Translations under genes and position numbers: made by a program
In this document: positions 7,660 through 15,265 of the stretch, piece after piece
How positions within the stretch are numbered: the stretch's first letter is position 1
How the letters are laid out: each line of letters begins with the position of its first letter
Notes under the pieces: model-generated
The model's database searches: none
What the model was told of the DNA's origin: nothing
The model's input: the letters and a program-made list of their open reading frames with translations, nothing else
Source: Halomonas llamarensis
Lineage (GTDB): Bacteria; Pseudomonadota; Gammaproteobacteria; Pseudomonadales; Halomonadaceae
Direction: 5' to 3'
Assembly (NCBI RefSeq): GCF_023555005.1
Contig: NZ_JAMJPJ010000033.1
Span: 1 to 39,894, forward strand
Length of the DNA: 39,894 bases

Positions 7660-8996
7660 GCTTGCGCCTTCGTTTGCTTCTAACGCTAGGGTTAACGCTA
7701 TCGCTTTTATGGGGCAGTGCGGCGGCGTGGCTGATGCAGGATTTGGAAAATAAAGTGGTCGAAACGCTGGATCAGCGCTTAGCCCAGTCGGCACGCATGG
7801 TTGCCGGTTTGATGCTGCAATTGCCCCCCGAGGTGTGGTTGCAAGCCGATCAGCGAGCGCTTTCCATTCCGCCGATTGAGGGGTTGGCGTGCCAAGTGCA
7901 CTCTCCGCGTGGCGAAATCATGGCGCGTACGCATACAGACATGGAACAGGTATTAATGCCGGGCGAGCGAGGCCATGCGTATCGAAAAGAAGGCGATATG
8001 ACGTGGCGAGTGTTCACTTATGAGCGTGGTGGCTTAATCATTACCACCGCCGACCGGATGGATGAGCGTGACATGCTCTTAGGGGATGTGATCCGCGTCG
8101 CGGTGTTGCCGTTTATCGTCGCGTTAGTCGGTAGCCTTGGCGTGCTGTGGTGGGTGCTCTGGCGTGGGTTAGCGCCGTTAACGCGGCTGCGCGAATCGCT
8201 CTCACGTCGCCACCCGGATGCCTTGGCACCGGTGGCTACCTACGGCGTACCGGCAGAAATTCGCCCGTTGATCAATACGCTAAACGGCCTGTTATCGCGC
8301 GTACAACAGACGATTGTGCGCGAACAACGCTTCACCAACGACGCCGCGCACGAGCTTCGCACCCCGCTGACCGCGATTAAAACGCACCTGCAAGTGGCGA
8401 AGCGTGTCGAGGGGCAAGCGGCGATTGCATCATTAAAGCAGGCGGAAGAGGGCGTGGTGCGGCTAAGCCGCACGCTTGATCAGCTGCTGACATTAGCCCG
8501 TGTCGAAGGGCATTTACGCTTTGACGACGGTGAAGTAAGCGATGTCGCCGATATTGCCACCTGCGCCATCGCCGATACCAACGTGGATGCCAGTCAGCGG
8601 TTTTTATTGCCCGTGCGCTGGCCAGAGGCGGTGTTATGCATGCCACGCGAGTTGGCGATTACCGCGTTGCGTAATGTGCTCGACAACGCCTTGCATCACG
8701 GCCCTGAAGATCAGCCTGTGACGCTGAGCGCCTACTGGCTCGAAACCGAACCATCCGTGGCCTTTTGTGTACAGGATCAAGGGCCGGGGGTTTCGCCAGA
8801 GGTGCTTGAGCAGTTCTCTCAGCGATTTTGGCGCGCCAGTAAGCAGCAAGGGAGCGGGCTTGGGCTCGCGATCGTCGCCGCCATTGCCGAGCGCTTTGGC
8901 GGGCGAGTGGCGTTTTCAAGCCACGCAGGGGAGGGCTTAACCGTTGAATTCATTGTGCCAGCCACCGCCTCCGCGCAACACCAAGAGGTGGGGTAG
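7656..8996 (+). CDS. Sensor histidine kinase (QseC type)
   Basis: This 446-residue inner-membrane kinase has a first transmembrane helix at about 7-27, a periplasmic sensor of about 115 residues, and a second helix at about 147-168. A HAMP-like linker follows, then the H-box FTNDAAHELRTPLTAI with phospho-accepting H232, N-box NVLDNALHH, G-box DQGPGVSP and GSGLGLAIVAAI. The sensor contains C79, which could respond to sulfur or redox chemistry, but that is speculation. It is translationally coupled to the response regulator. The tsdBA genes follow 60 bases later. Confidence 0.9.
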   Translation: MSLRLRLLLTLGLTLSLLWGSAAAWLMQDLENKVVETLDQRLAQSARMVAGLMLQLPPEVWLQADQRALSIPPIEGLACQVHSPRGEIMARTHTDMEQVLMPGERGHAYRKEGDMTWRVFTYERGGLIITTADRMDERDMLLGDVIRVAVLPFIVALVGSLGVLWWVLWRGLAPLTRLRESLSRRHPDALAPVATYGVPAEIRPLINTLNGLLSRVQQTIVREQRFTNDAAHELRTPLTAIKTHLQVAKRVEGQAAIASLKQAEEGVVRLSRTLDQLLTLARVEGHLRFDDGEVSDVADIATCAIADTNVDASQRFLLPVRWPEAVLCMPRELAITALRNVLDNALHHGPEDQPVTLSAYWLETEPSVAFCVQDQGPGVSPEVLEQFSQRFWRASKQQGSGLGLAIVAAIAERFGGRVAFSSHAGEGLTVEFIVPATASAQHQEVG

Positions 8997-9004
8997 CCAA
9001 CCAC

Positions 9005-9030
9005 CTTAAGCCACCTCATTCACGCTTAAG
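9005..9030. promoter_or_regulatory. Paired CTTAAG sites before tsdBA
   Basis: CTTAAG occurs at 9005-9010 and 9025-9030, 20 bases apart, which is about two helical turns. Direct repeats of CTTAA type are bound by PmrA-like regulators. The pair could be a response-regulator box for the cytochrome genes; this is inferred only. Confidence 0.3.
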
Positions 9031-9059
9031 GAAACGACAACATAAAAGGGGAATCCGTG

Positions 9060-9722
9060 ATGAGCAAGAGGATGTTAGGCGGGCTAGGCCTGCTGTTAGG
9101 TGCCGGTTTATATGCGGGTAACGTGCTCGCTATTGAGCCGGGCGACCCGGGTCGCGGCCAAACGGCAGCCGCAACATGTACCGCGTGCCATCAAGCTGAC
9201 GGCAGTGGTAAGAATGTGCCGGGCGGTGAATCGTGGCCGCGCTTAGCGGGCTTAGATGCCGGTTATATCGAAAAGCAGCTGCATGACTTTCAAGCCGGGC
9301 GGCGCCAAAATGCCAGCATGATGCCCTTCGCTAATATGCTCAACGATCAGCAGATAGTTGACGTGGCGGCCTATTACAGCCAAATGGAGATTACCCCCGC
9401 CGGTGGGGGTGAGAACGCGTCCGATGCACTGCTGGCGCGTGGGGAGCAGATAGCCAACCGGGGTGACTGGGACAAATATATTGTCTCGTGCAAAAGCTGC
9501 CACGGCCCGGGCGGCAAAGGGGTCGGCAGTGATTTTCCCGGTATCGCCAGCCAGCATGCGGGTTACATTCGTACTCAGCTGCACGCCTGGCAAGACGGTG
9601 AACGTGCCAACGATCCGCAGAACTTGATGGGGGCCATTGCTAAGCGCATGAGCGATGATGATATTGAGGCAGTATCGGCTTGGTATGCCAGTCAAACGGT
9701 CAGCGCAGAAGGGGAGGAATAA
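9060..9722 (+). CDS. tsdB: Dihaem cytochrome c, TsdB/c4-like
   Basis: This 220-residue periplasmic protein has a signal peptide of about 24 residues and two class-I cytochrome domains. Each has a haem-binding CXXCH (CTACH at 40-44, CKSCH at 144-148) and a downstream methionine-containing segment, which is the layout of cytochrome c4. It starts at ATG 9060; the GTG immediately before it is an alternative. Two bases separate its stop from the thiosulfate dehydrogenase gene. In known systems TsdB accepts electrons from TsdA and passes them to terminal oxidases. The gene name is given by position beside tsdA; by sequence alone it could be any c4-type cytochrome. Confidence 0.75.
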   Translation: MSKRMLGGLGLLLGAGLYAGNVLAIEPGDPGRGQTAAATCTACHQADGSGKNVPGGESWPRLAGLDAGYIEKQLHDFQAGRRQNASMMPFANMLNDQQIVDVAAYYSQMEITPAGGGENASDALLARGEQIANRGDWDKYIVSCKSCHGPGGKGVGSDFPGIASQHAGYIRTQLHAWQDGERANDPQNLMGAIAKRMSDDDIEAVSAWYASQTVSAEGEE

Positions 9723-9724
9723 TC

Positions 9725-10792
9725 ATGATCATGGGTAAAAAAAGCTTGGCGTTGGTCGTCGCCGGTGTGTCTATCGCTGCGGCAGGCGTGGTGACTGCCA
9801 GCGCGCAAAGTGATGACCAACAGAGTGACAACGAACAGAACGCTGAGATGCCCTATCAAAACCTGGTCGAGATGGGTTACCCGGCGCCGCAAGACAATGA
9901 GCTGGTGCATGTGCCGCCGACCATGGCCGATCTGGAAGAGGCTGACCTGCATCCTGAACTCAAGAAAGTCATTCGCCGTGGTTACGATCTGTTCACTGAT
10001 ACTCAGCAGTTACGGGGCGAGCATGTCTTTAACGACATGAACTGCTCAAGCTGTCACTTAGGCGAAGGCCGCCAGCCGTTTAGTGCCCCGGTGTGGCCTG
10101 CGGCGGTCACGTTGCCGAACTTTCGGGGCAAAAACCAACACGTCAATAACTTGGAAGAGCGTATTGCTGGCTGTTTCGCGTATTCAATGAACGGCACGCC
10201 GCCTGAGTATGGCAGCGACGATATGTTGGCATTGTCGGCGTATCACCGGTGGTTAGCCACGGGCGTACCGGTCTACCCGGATCAGCCGATTTATGGGCGT
10301 GGCTTCCCGCCGCCCGACCGCCCGGAAGCGTTGAGCTACGCACAAGGTGAGGCGGTTTATCAGGAGCAATGCGCAATCTGCCACCAGGAAGATGGCTCCG
10401 GCCATTACGAGAATGGCGAGTATGTCTTTCCTCCGCTCTGGGGCGATGGCTCTAACAACTGGGGCGCCGGGATCGTGCGTACACACACGGCCGCTGGCTT
10501 TATCAAAAACAACATGCCGCTGGGTCAGCCGCTGTCGCTATCTGACCAAGACGCATGGGACGTGGCGTATTACATGACGCAGCAAGAACGCCCGCAGGAC
10601 CCGCGCTATGACGGCAGCGTAGATGCAATGCTAGAAACGTTCGGGTCGACCTTCCACAAGCACTCAAGCTACGGCCAGGTGCGCGAACACGACGACCACC
10701 GTTTAGCCGATCACGCTAACTGGGGCGAAAAAGGCGAAGAGGTCATTCCCTGGAACGTTGGCGTGCCGCGTTTTGAAGACCTAGAAGACTAA
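9725..10792 (+). CDS. tsdA: Thiosulfate dehydrogenase (tetrathionate-forming)
   Basis: This 355-residue periplasmic dihaem cytochrome resembles TsdA. After a signal peptide (about 1-28), haem 1 binds at CSSCH (107-111), and the characteristic cysteine ligand appears as C150 in ERIAGCFAYSMNG. Haem 2 binds at CAICH (216-220), with M264 as candidate sixth ligand in KNNMPLGQ. The His/Cys ligation of the catalytic haem is the defining feature of TsdA, which joins two thiosulfates to tetrathionate. The start at 9725 follows GGGGAGG; the longer frame from 9680 lies inside tsdB. The C-terminus (311-330) has five histidines among acidic residues, which looks unusual and may bind metal. A bidirectional terminator follows. 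Confidence 0.85.
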   Translation: MIMGKKSLALVVAGVSIAAAGVVTASAQSDDQQSDNEQNAEMPYQNLVEMGYPAPQDNELVHVPPTMADLEEADLHPELKKVIRRGYDLFTDTQQLRGEHVFNDMNCSSCHLGEGRQPFSAPVWPAAVTLPNFRGKNQHVNNLEERIAGCFAYSMNGTPPEYGSDDMLALSAYHRWLATGVPVYPDQPIYGRGFPPPDRPEALSYAQGEAVYQEQCAICHQEDGSGHYENGEYVFPPLWGDGSNNWGAGIVRTHTAAGFIKNNMPLGQPLSLSDQDAWDVAYYMTQQERPQDPRYDGSVDAMLETFGSTFHKHSSYGQVREHDDHRLADHANWGEKGEEVIPWNVGVPRFEDLED

Positions 10793-10811
10793 ATCGTCTT
10801 GATGGTCACAT

Positions 10812-10848
10812 AAAACCCCGCCCGGTAATCATTGCTGGGTGGGGTTTT
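10812..10848. terminator. Bidirectional terminator between tsdA and hipA
   Basis: AAAACCCCGCCC (10812-10823) pairs with GGGTGGGGTTTT (10837-10848), with one G-U pair and a 13-nt loop. The A and T runs make it work for tsdA on plus and hipA on minus. Confidence 0.9.
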
Positions 10849-10866
10849 GCGTTAAAAGATAGCTCC

Positions 10867-12171
10867 CTATTGGTTATGTACGGCGAGCTGTTGCAGTTTT
10901 GCGTTCAAACCGTCAAGAATCGGCGTACTGACATCTTCAGGGAAATCAGCCGGTAGCATCTGGTGGATAGAAGCGAAGGCACTGTGTGACTGGTTGAGAA
11001 TATCGTCTATCAAACCAGTGACCCGTCGCTCGGCAAGGTTCGCTTCCCGGGCGGTGCTGAAGAAATGACGGGGTTGAATACGCGACCAGTGATAATGCCG
11101 GTGTTTGCTTTTTAGTGACATGGCCATTTTGGCTCTGGCCGAGGGCAAACTTCCTTTGGCCATTAACGGGTAGGCAGAAATGACGTCGTACAACGGCGTC
11201 ATCCGGTAAGCAGAGCCGGGCTCCAGAAACAAGCTGAAGTTCTTCGCGTGGCCGTCAATCGCTGCCAGTAACCAGAACATGATATTGGCTTTGAAAAACG
11301 TGTCGCGATCATGCGCGGCGTTTTGTGAGCCCATGAGCAGCTGCATGCCGGCTTCGATACCGGGGCCCCCGTCATTTTCGTATTTTAGTGCAGGAGAAAC
11401 GCCCAATGCCTGGCAAAAATCTTCTTGTGGTAGGCGCATTAGCCAGCGGTGATCGTGAGACCAGCGGCGGTCAAAACGTTCAACGACTAACACGCGTTGT
11501 TTGCCAAAAGAGGCCAGCTCGGCATTGGCGACCGGTAACCCAAAGGCCTGTAATATTTTAAGGCACAGCCACTCATTTTCGCCGCTTTCACGCAAGTCGA
11601 TGTTGCTGTGGCTGAGAAAACCAATCGGCATTTTGATGATGTGGCTGGTGGGTGTCGCCGAGAGGGGAAGATGCCAACGGTTTTGATACCAGAGAAGCGC
11701 CATTTTCTCTTGCGCACCGGCAAGCGACATTCGAAAATCTCGGCTCGGGTTCATGCCTAATGGCGCTTCTTGGTAGCCGCTCAGTAAGTTTCCAATCGCC
11801 TCATCATCCATGGGGGCGGTGTTGATGCTGCGCACGTCTGGAATCGGCTCGTTTTCAGGGTAGAGCTGAATAGCGCCGACGCAATCACGCCCTACGGCTG
11901 CTAACAAATCGAAAGGCTGGCTTGTTGGCGCCTGAAATCTGGCCTGCATCCTGGCGCGGATGTTTTCTGAGTCCGGCAGTAGGTTATCAAAAAAGTTATA
12001 GACAACCGGACCACGATAACGCGTTGATGAAAGGGGTAGCGATAGTGATATAGCGCGAGCGCCATGGCGTTGAAGCCATGTTGCCGCGTAGCGAAAAGCC
12101 ATCGCGCCTGAGGGGGCAAGCTGCAACTCGCCGACTTCAATACCGTTCAGTGCGACCTTTAAGCAAGCCAT
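10867..12171 (-). CDS. hipA: HipA-family serine/threonine kinase toxin
   Basis: This 434-residue protein has full-length HipA organisation. An N-terminal subdomain (1-110) is followed by the kinase core. S149 precedes LAGAQEKMALL at the position of the autophosphorylated S150 of E. coli HipA. K180 lies in SHIIKMP, catalytic D306 in AAIDGHAKN, and metal-binding D329 in LYDVISAYP. E. coli HipA phosphorylates glutamyl-tRNA synthetase and induces dormancy; the target here is unknown. The start is ATG at 12171 behind AGGAG, four bases after the hipB stop; the longer frame to 12240 overlaps hipB and is rejected. All catalytic residues seem present, so the toxin is probably active and held by HipB. 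Confidence 0.9.
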   Translation of the reverse strand: MACLKVALNGIEVGELQLAPSGAMAFRYAATWLQRHGARAISLSLPLSSTRYRGPVVYNFFDNLLPDSENIRARMQARFQAPTSQPFDLLAAVGRDCVGAIQLYPENEPIPDVRSINTAPMDDEAIGNLLSGYQEAPLGMNPSRDFRMSLAGAQEKMALLWYQNRWHLPLSATPTSHIIKMPIGFLSHSNIDLRESGENEWLCLKILQAFGLPVANAELASFGKQRVLVVERFDRRWSHDHRWLMRLPQEDFCQALGVSPALKYENDGGPGIEAGMQLLMGSQNAAHDRDTFFKANIMFWLLAAIDGHAKNFSLFLEPGSAYRMTPLYDVISAYPLMAKGSLPSARAKMAMSLKSKHRHYHWSRIQPRHFFSTAREANLAERRVTGLIDDILNQSHSAFASIHQMLPADFPEDVSTPILDGLNAKLQQLAVHNQ

Positions 12172-12175
12172 CGGG

Positions 12176-12424
12176 CTACCACTCCTGATCCCATTGCTGG
12201 GTTTGGGAATTGCTACCCCGATCAGCGACGTGTAGTTCAAGCTCTAACGCGGCCAAAAGCTTAAACAGTGTGTCGACATGGCTGCGCTCGGGATGATTTT
12301 CAAAACGGGAGACAGTGGCTTGCTTGATACCCACGAGCTCGGCCGTATGCTGCTGCGCGAAGCCCTTACGTTTGCGGGCTTCTTTAAACGCTTGGGCTAG
12401 CATATCTGGCGTTGTGATTTTCAC
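12176..12424 (-). CDS. hipB: HipB-like antitoxin and repressor
   Basis: This 82-residue DNA-binding protein has an Xre-type helix-turn-helix (about 12-62: FKEARKRKGFAQ, then GIKQATVSRFEN) and a polar tail like that of HipB. The start is GTG at 12424 behind GAGGAG. It precedes hipA on the same strand and should bind both the toxin and the three operators upstream. Length and position match the family. Confidence 0.9.
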   Translation of the reverse strand: MKITTPDMLAQAFKEARKRKGFAQQHTAELVGIKQATVSRFENHPERSHVDTLFKLLAALELELHVADRGSNSQTQQWDQEW

Positions 12425-12474
12425 TTCACGTTACTCCTCAGCGGCTATTGCCGTTAGGATGCATCTGTCACTAA

Positions 12475-12504
12475 CTTATACCCTATAGAGGATAACGTGT
12501 CGAA
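12475..12504 (-). promoter_or_regulatory. hipBA promoter
   Basis: On the minus strand TTCGAC (12504-12499) and TATAAG (12480-12475) are spaced by 18 bases and lie about 50 bases before hipB. The -10 box overlaps the first HipB-type operator. Confidence 0.6.
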
Positions 12505-12550
12505 TATCCTTTGTAGAGGATAAGCGAAGTTTTAGCCCCTGTAGCGGATA
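12477..12550. promoter_or_regulatory. Three HipB-type operators, 28-bp spacing
   Basis: E. coli HipB binds TATCC-N8-GGATA. This exact form occurs at 12505-12522. One-mismatch copies occur at 12477-12494 (TATAC-N8-GGATA) and 12533-12550 (TAGCC-N8-GGATA). The three starts are exactly 28 bp apart. The array covers the hipBA promoter and stops 10 bases before the end of dsbG. Autorepression with cooperative bending is inferred from the E. coli system. Confidence 0.85.
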
Positions 12551-12560
12551 ACGCTTACGG

Positions 12561-13349
12561 CTACGGCGCTTGACTTCCCATCATCTTAATCAGGCGTTCC
12601 TCGCTGGGCATGCCTTCTATGCGCTCAATGCGTATGCTGCCGTTGTCGGTTTCACGCTGAAAGGCACTGGTGGGGGTGGCGTAGAGCCCGAGGTCTTCAA
12701 AGAGCTGATTGTTGGCATACACGTGCTCTTCGATATCGCGCGGCTGGGCGCTGGCCTTAATGCGGTCGCCGCGTTTGTGCGCGCGTAAAGCCGCCTCTGG
12801 GTCGTTAGCACCTAAGATGGCGGCGGCTTTTCCGGGGCTATCGGCAGCGAGAATACCCACCATAATATGGCGCAACTGCACCTTGCCGGCGTCTACCCAG
12901 GGGCGTGCGGCTTCCCATAGTTGTTGGCAATAGGGGCAGTTGGGGTCGGTGAAGGTATAAATCACCCGAGGCGCATCGCGCTCGCCGTCTTGAATCCAGT
13001 GGCTCTCTTCGAGCGACGCCCAGGTTTGGGCTTCCAATGGAGCGCGAACGTGCTCATCAAGCTGTGGCTCGGTGAGGTTATTGCCGTCGCTGTCCATCAG
13101 CGTGCCGACAATGGCGTGTTCGCCGTCGGGGGTTAAGTAGATCGCCATTTCGCGGCCTTGCACGCTGGCCCCAAAGCCACGCATGCCACCGGGGGCGCTA
13201 AACTGGCCGTGGATGTCAATGCCTTGTTTTTCCAGGGCTTTGACGGGGGCAGGACGTTCTTCTTGCGCTAAAATCTGCGTGCTTACGCCGAACAATAGGG
13301 CGGATGAAAGCACTAAAGCAGGCGCTAAAAGCGTTGATAATTGCAACAT
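12561..13349 (-). CDS. dsbG: Thiol:disulfide interchange protein DsbG
   Basis: This 262-residue protein has a signal peptide of about 28 residues, an N-terminal dimerisation region, and a thioredoxin-like domain with CPYC at 138-141 preceded by FTDPN. The following WEAARPWVDAGKVQLR stretch and PGKAAAIL are characteristic of DsbG rather than DsbC. A TP pair in LYATPTSAF supplies the cis-proline loop. DsbG keeps single periplasmic cysteines reduced, a plausible need beside secreted sulfur proteins. The start follows GAGGA. It is on the same strand as hipBA but separated from it by the operator array. Confidence 0.88.
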   Translation of the reverse strand: MLQLSTLLAPALVLSSALLFGVSTQILAQEERPAPVKALEKQGIDIHGQFSAPGGMRGFGASVQGREMAIYLTPDGEHAIVGTLMDSDGNNLTEPQLDEHVRAPLEAQTWASLEESHWIQDGERDAPRVIYTFTDPNCPYCQQLWEAARPWVDAGKVQLRHIMVGILAADSPGKAAAILGANDPEAALRAHKRGDRIKASAQPRDIEEHVYANNQLFEDLGLYATPTSAFQRETDNGSIRIERIEGMPSEERLIKMMGSQAP

Positions 13350-13570
13350 GGTGTCCTCTGGCAGATGGAGAGCTTACGTGACCTTGTGGTGGCACGGGAG
13401 TATAAATCGATTATTTCAAGCGAGGATTAGCCGCGGATTAGCGCCATGAAGGCGTTACGCCAACGCGTTTGGCCCTGTTTGTATGAATCCAGCCGCTTAA
13501 GTCGTTACAATGCGTTATCAATGAAACTGTAGCGTATGCTTTTTCACACGCCTGACAACAGGTCGACCCA

Positions 13571-14026
13571 ATGCATTGCCCCTTTTGTGGTGCTAACGAC
13601 ACCCGAGTGACAGACTCTCGCTTAGTGGCGGATGGCGATCAAGTGCGTCGCCGCCGCCAGTGCGCGGCGTGCCATGAGCGCTTTACCACCTACGAAACCG
13701 CCGAGCTGATTATGCCACGGGTGGTGAAATCCGACGGTTCGCGCGAGTCCTTTGATGAGCAAAAATTGCGCGCGGGCATGTTGCGTGCCTTGGAAAAACG
13801 CCCGGTCAGCGCCGAAGCCATCGAAACGGCGGTGGAGCGCATTCGTCAAACGCTGCGCGCCCGGGGTGATCGGGAAATCAACGCGCGGGAAATCGGCGAG
13901 TCGGTGATGCAAGCGCTCAAGCAGTTGGATCAAGTCGCGTATATCCGCTTTGCCTCGGTATATCGTAAGTTTCAGGACTTGGATGAGTTCCGTGCCGAAA
14001 TCGACCGTCTTTCGCAAGAACCTTGA
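13571..14026 (+). CDS. nrdR: Transcriptional repressor NrdR
   Basis: This 151-residue protein has the zinc ribbon C3-PF-C6 with C31-AA-C34 at the N-terminus and an ATP-cone domain at about 49-139 ([16 protein letters not shown] onward). NrdR represses ribonucleotide reductase genes according to dATP/ATP binding. It heads the nrdR-rib-nus group usual in gammaproteobacteria. The 221-base gap upstream holds the divergent dsbG start and a possible -10 TACAAT at 13506-13511. Confidence 0.95.
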   Translation: MHCPFCGANDTRVTDSRLVADGDQVRRRRQCAACHERFTTYETAELIMPRVVKSDGSRESFDEQKLRAGMLRALEKRPVSAEAIETAVERIRQTLRARGDREINAREIGESVMQALKQLDQVAYIRFASVYRKFQDLDEFRAEIDRLSQEP

Positions 14027-14061
14027 TCGCAAGAACCTTAACCCCAAGAGCGTTTTCGCCG

Positions 14062-15195
14062 ATGCCGTTTACACCCGATGATCATTATTTTATGGCGCGT
14101 GCGCTGCATTTAGCCGAGCGCGGTCTCTATACCACCGACCCGAATCCTCGCGTGGGTTGCGTGATTGTGCGCCATGGGGAAGTGGTCGGCGAGGGCTTTC
14201 ATGCGCGCGCGGGAGAACCCCACGCGGAAATTCATGCGCTTGACGCGGCGGGCACAAACGCCGAGGGTGCTACCGCGTATGTCACCTTAGAGCCCTGCTC
14301 CCACACCGGGCGCACCGGCCCCTGCGCATTGGCGCTGGTGAAGGCAAAGGTTGCCCGCGTGGTGGTGGCGATGGTGGACCCGAATCCGCAGGTGAGCGGG
14401 CGTGGTATTCTCTTGTTGGAAGAGGCCGGTGTTCAAGTGGATGTCGGCTTGTTAGAGGCCGATGCACGGCAGCTCAATCCTGGTTTTATCGCACGCATGG
14501 CGCAAAAGCGCCCCTTTGTGCGCTTGAAAATGGCGATGAGCCTTGATGGCCGCACCGCGATGAGCTCGGGAGAATCGCAGTGGATTACCGGCCCGGAGGC
14601 GCGTTGTCATGTACAGCGTTTACGTGCCCGCTCAAGTGCGGTGCTAAGCGGTGTGGCGTCGGTCATTATGGACGACTCACGCTTAACGTTGCGTGCCGAG
14701 CAACTGCAGTTGCCTAATGCCGACGAGGTCGTAACGCGCCAGCCGTTGCGGGTGATTTTGGATACGCGCTTGCGCTTACCGCTCGCCGCCGCCTGTTTGT
14801 CTGCCCCTGGGCGTACACTCATTATCACCACATCGGCCCACTCGCCAGAAAAACGCGCCAAGCTCGAACAAGCTGGTGCTGACGTACAGGTACTGCCGGC
14901 GGCGGAAGGGGGGCGTATCGATCTGCGTCAACTGCTAAGTTGGTTAGCGGAAAACGAGCAAGTGAACGAGCTACTGGTGGAAACCGGTGCTACGCTCGCC
15001 GGGGCCATGCTGGCCGCCGATGCGGTGGACGAAATGCAGCTTTTTGTCGCACCGACGCTGTTAGGCGGTGACGCGCGGCCGCTCTTTGCCCTGCCGGGTT
15101 TAAGTAAAATGGCCGACCAGCGTCGGCTGACCATTCATGATATTCGCGCGGTGGGGCAAGACTGGCGAGTCGTCGCCTCCCCGGTTCGTGACTAG
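14062..15195 (+). CDS. ribD: RibD bifunctional deaminase/reductase
   Basis: This 377-residue bifunctional riboflavin enzyme has an N-terminal cytidine-deaminase-like domain with zinc motif HAE (54-56) and PCSHTGRTGPC (C79, C88). The C-terminal reductase domain begins near 150 (RPFVRLKMAMSLDGRTA). It deaminates the pyrimidine intermediate and reduces the ribosyl side chain. The start at ATG 14062 is preferred to the in-frame TTG at 14023, because family members begin close to DHYFMARAL. The ribosome binding site is weak, suggesting coupling to nrdR. Confidence 0.93.
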   Translation: MPFTPDDHYFMARALHLAERGLYTTDPNPRVGCVIVRHGEVVGEGFHARAGEPHAEIHALDAAGTNAEGATAYVTLEPCSHTGRTGPCALALVKAKVARVVVAMVDPNPQVSGRGILLLEEAGVQVDVGLLEADARQLNPGFIARMAQKRPFVRLKMAMSLDGRTAMSSGESQWITGPEARCHVQRLRARSSAVLSGVASVIMDDSRLTLRAEQLQLPNADEVVTRQPLRVILDTRLRLPLAAACLSAPGRTLIITTSAHSPEKRAKLEQAGADVQVLPAAEGGRIDLRQLLSWLAENEQVNELLVETGATLAGAMLAADAVDEMQLFVAPTLLGGDARPLFALPGLSKMADQRRLTIHDIRAVGQDWRVVASPVRD

Positions 15196-15265
15196 CGCCG
15201 TCAGCCATACCAAGGTACCCTGACGCGCGAAATCGCACGCAATGCGACACAGACTTGGAGATTCC

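Noticed and set aside
9680..9724. Upstream start for the thiosulfate dehydrogenase
   Set aside because: The extension lies inside tsdB in another frame; the ATG at 9725 has a strong ribosome binding site and begins a good signal peptide.
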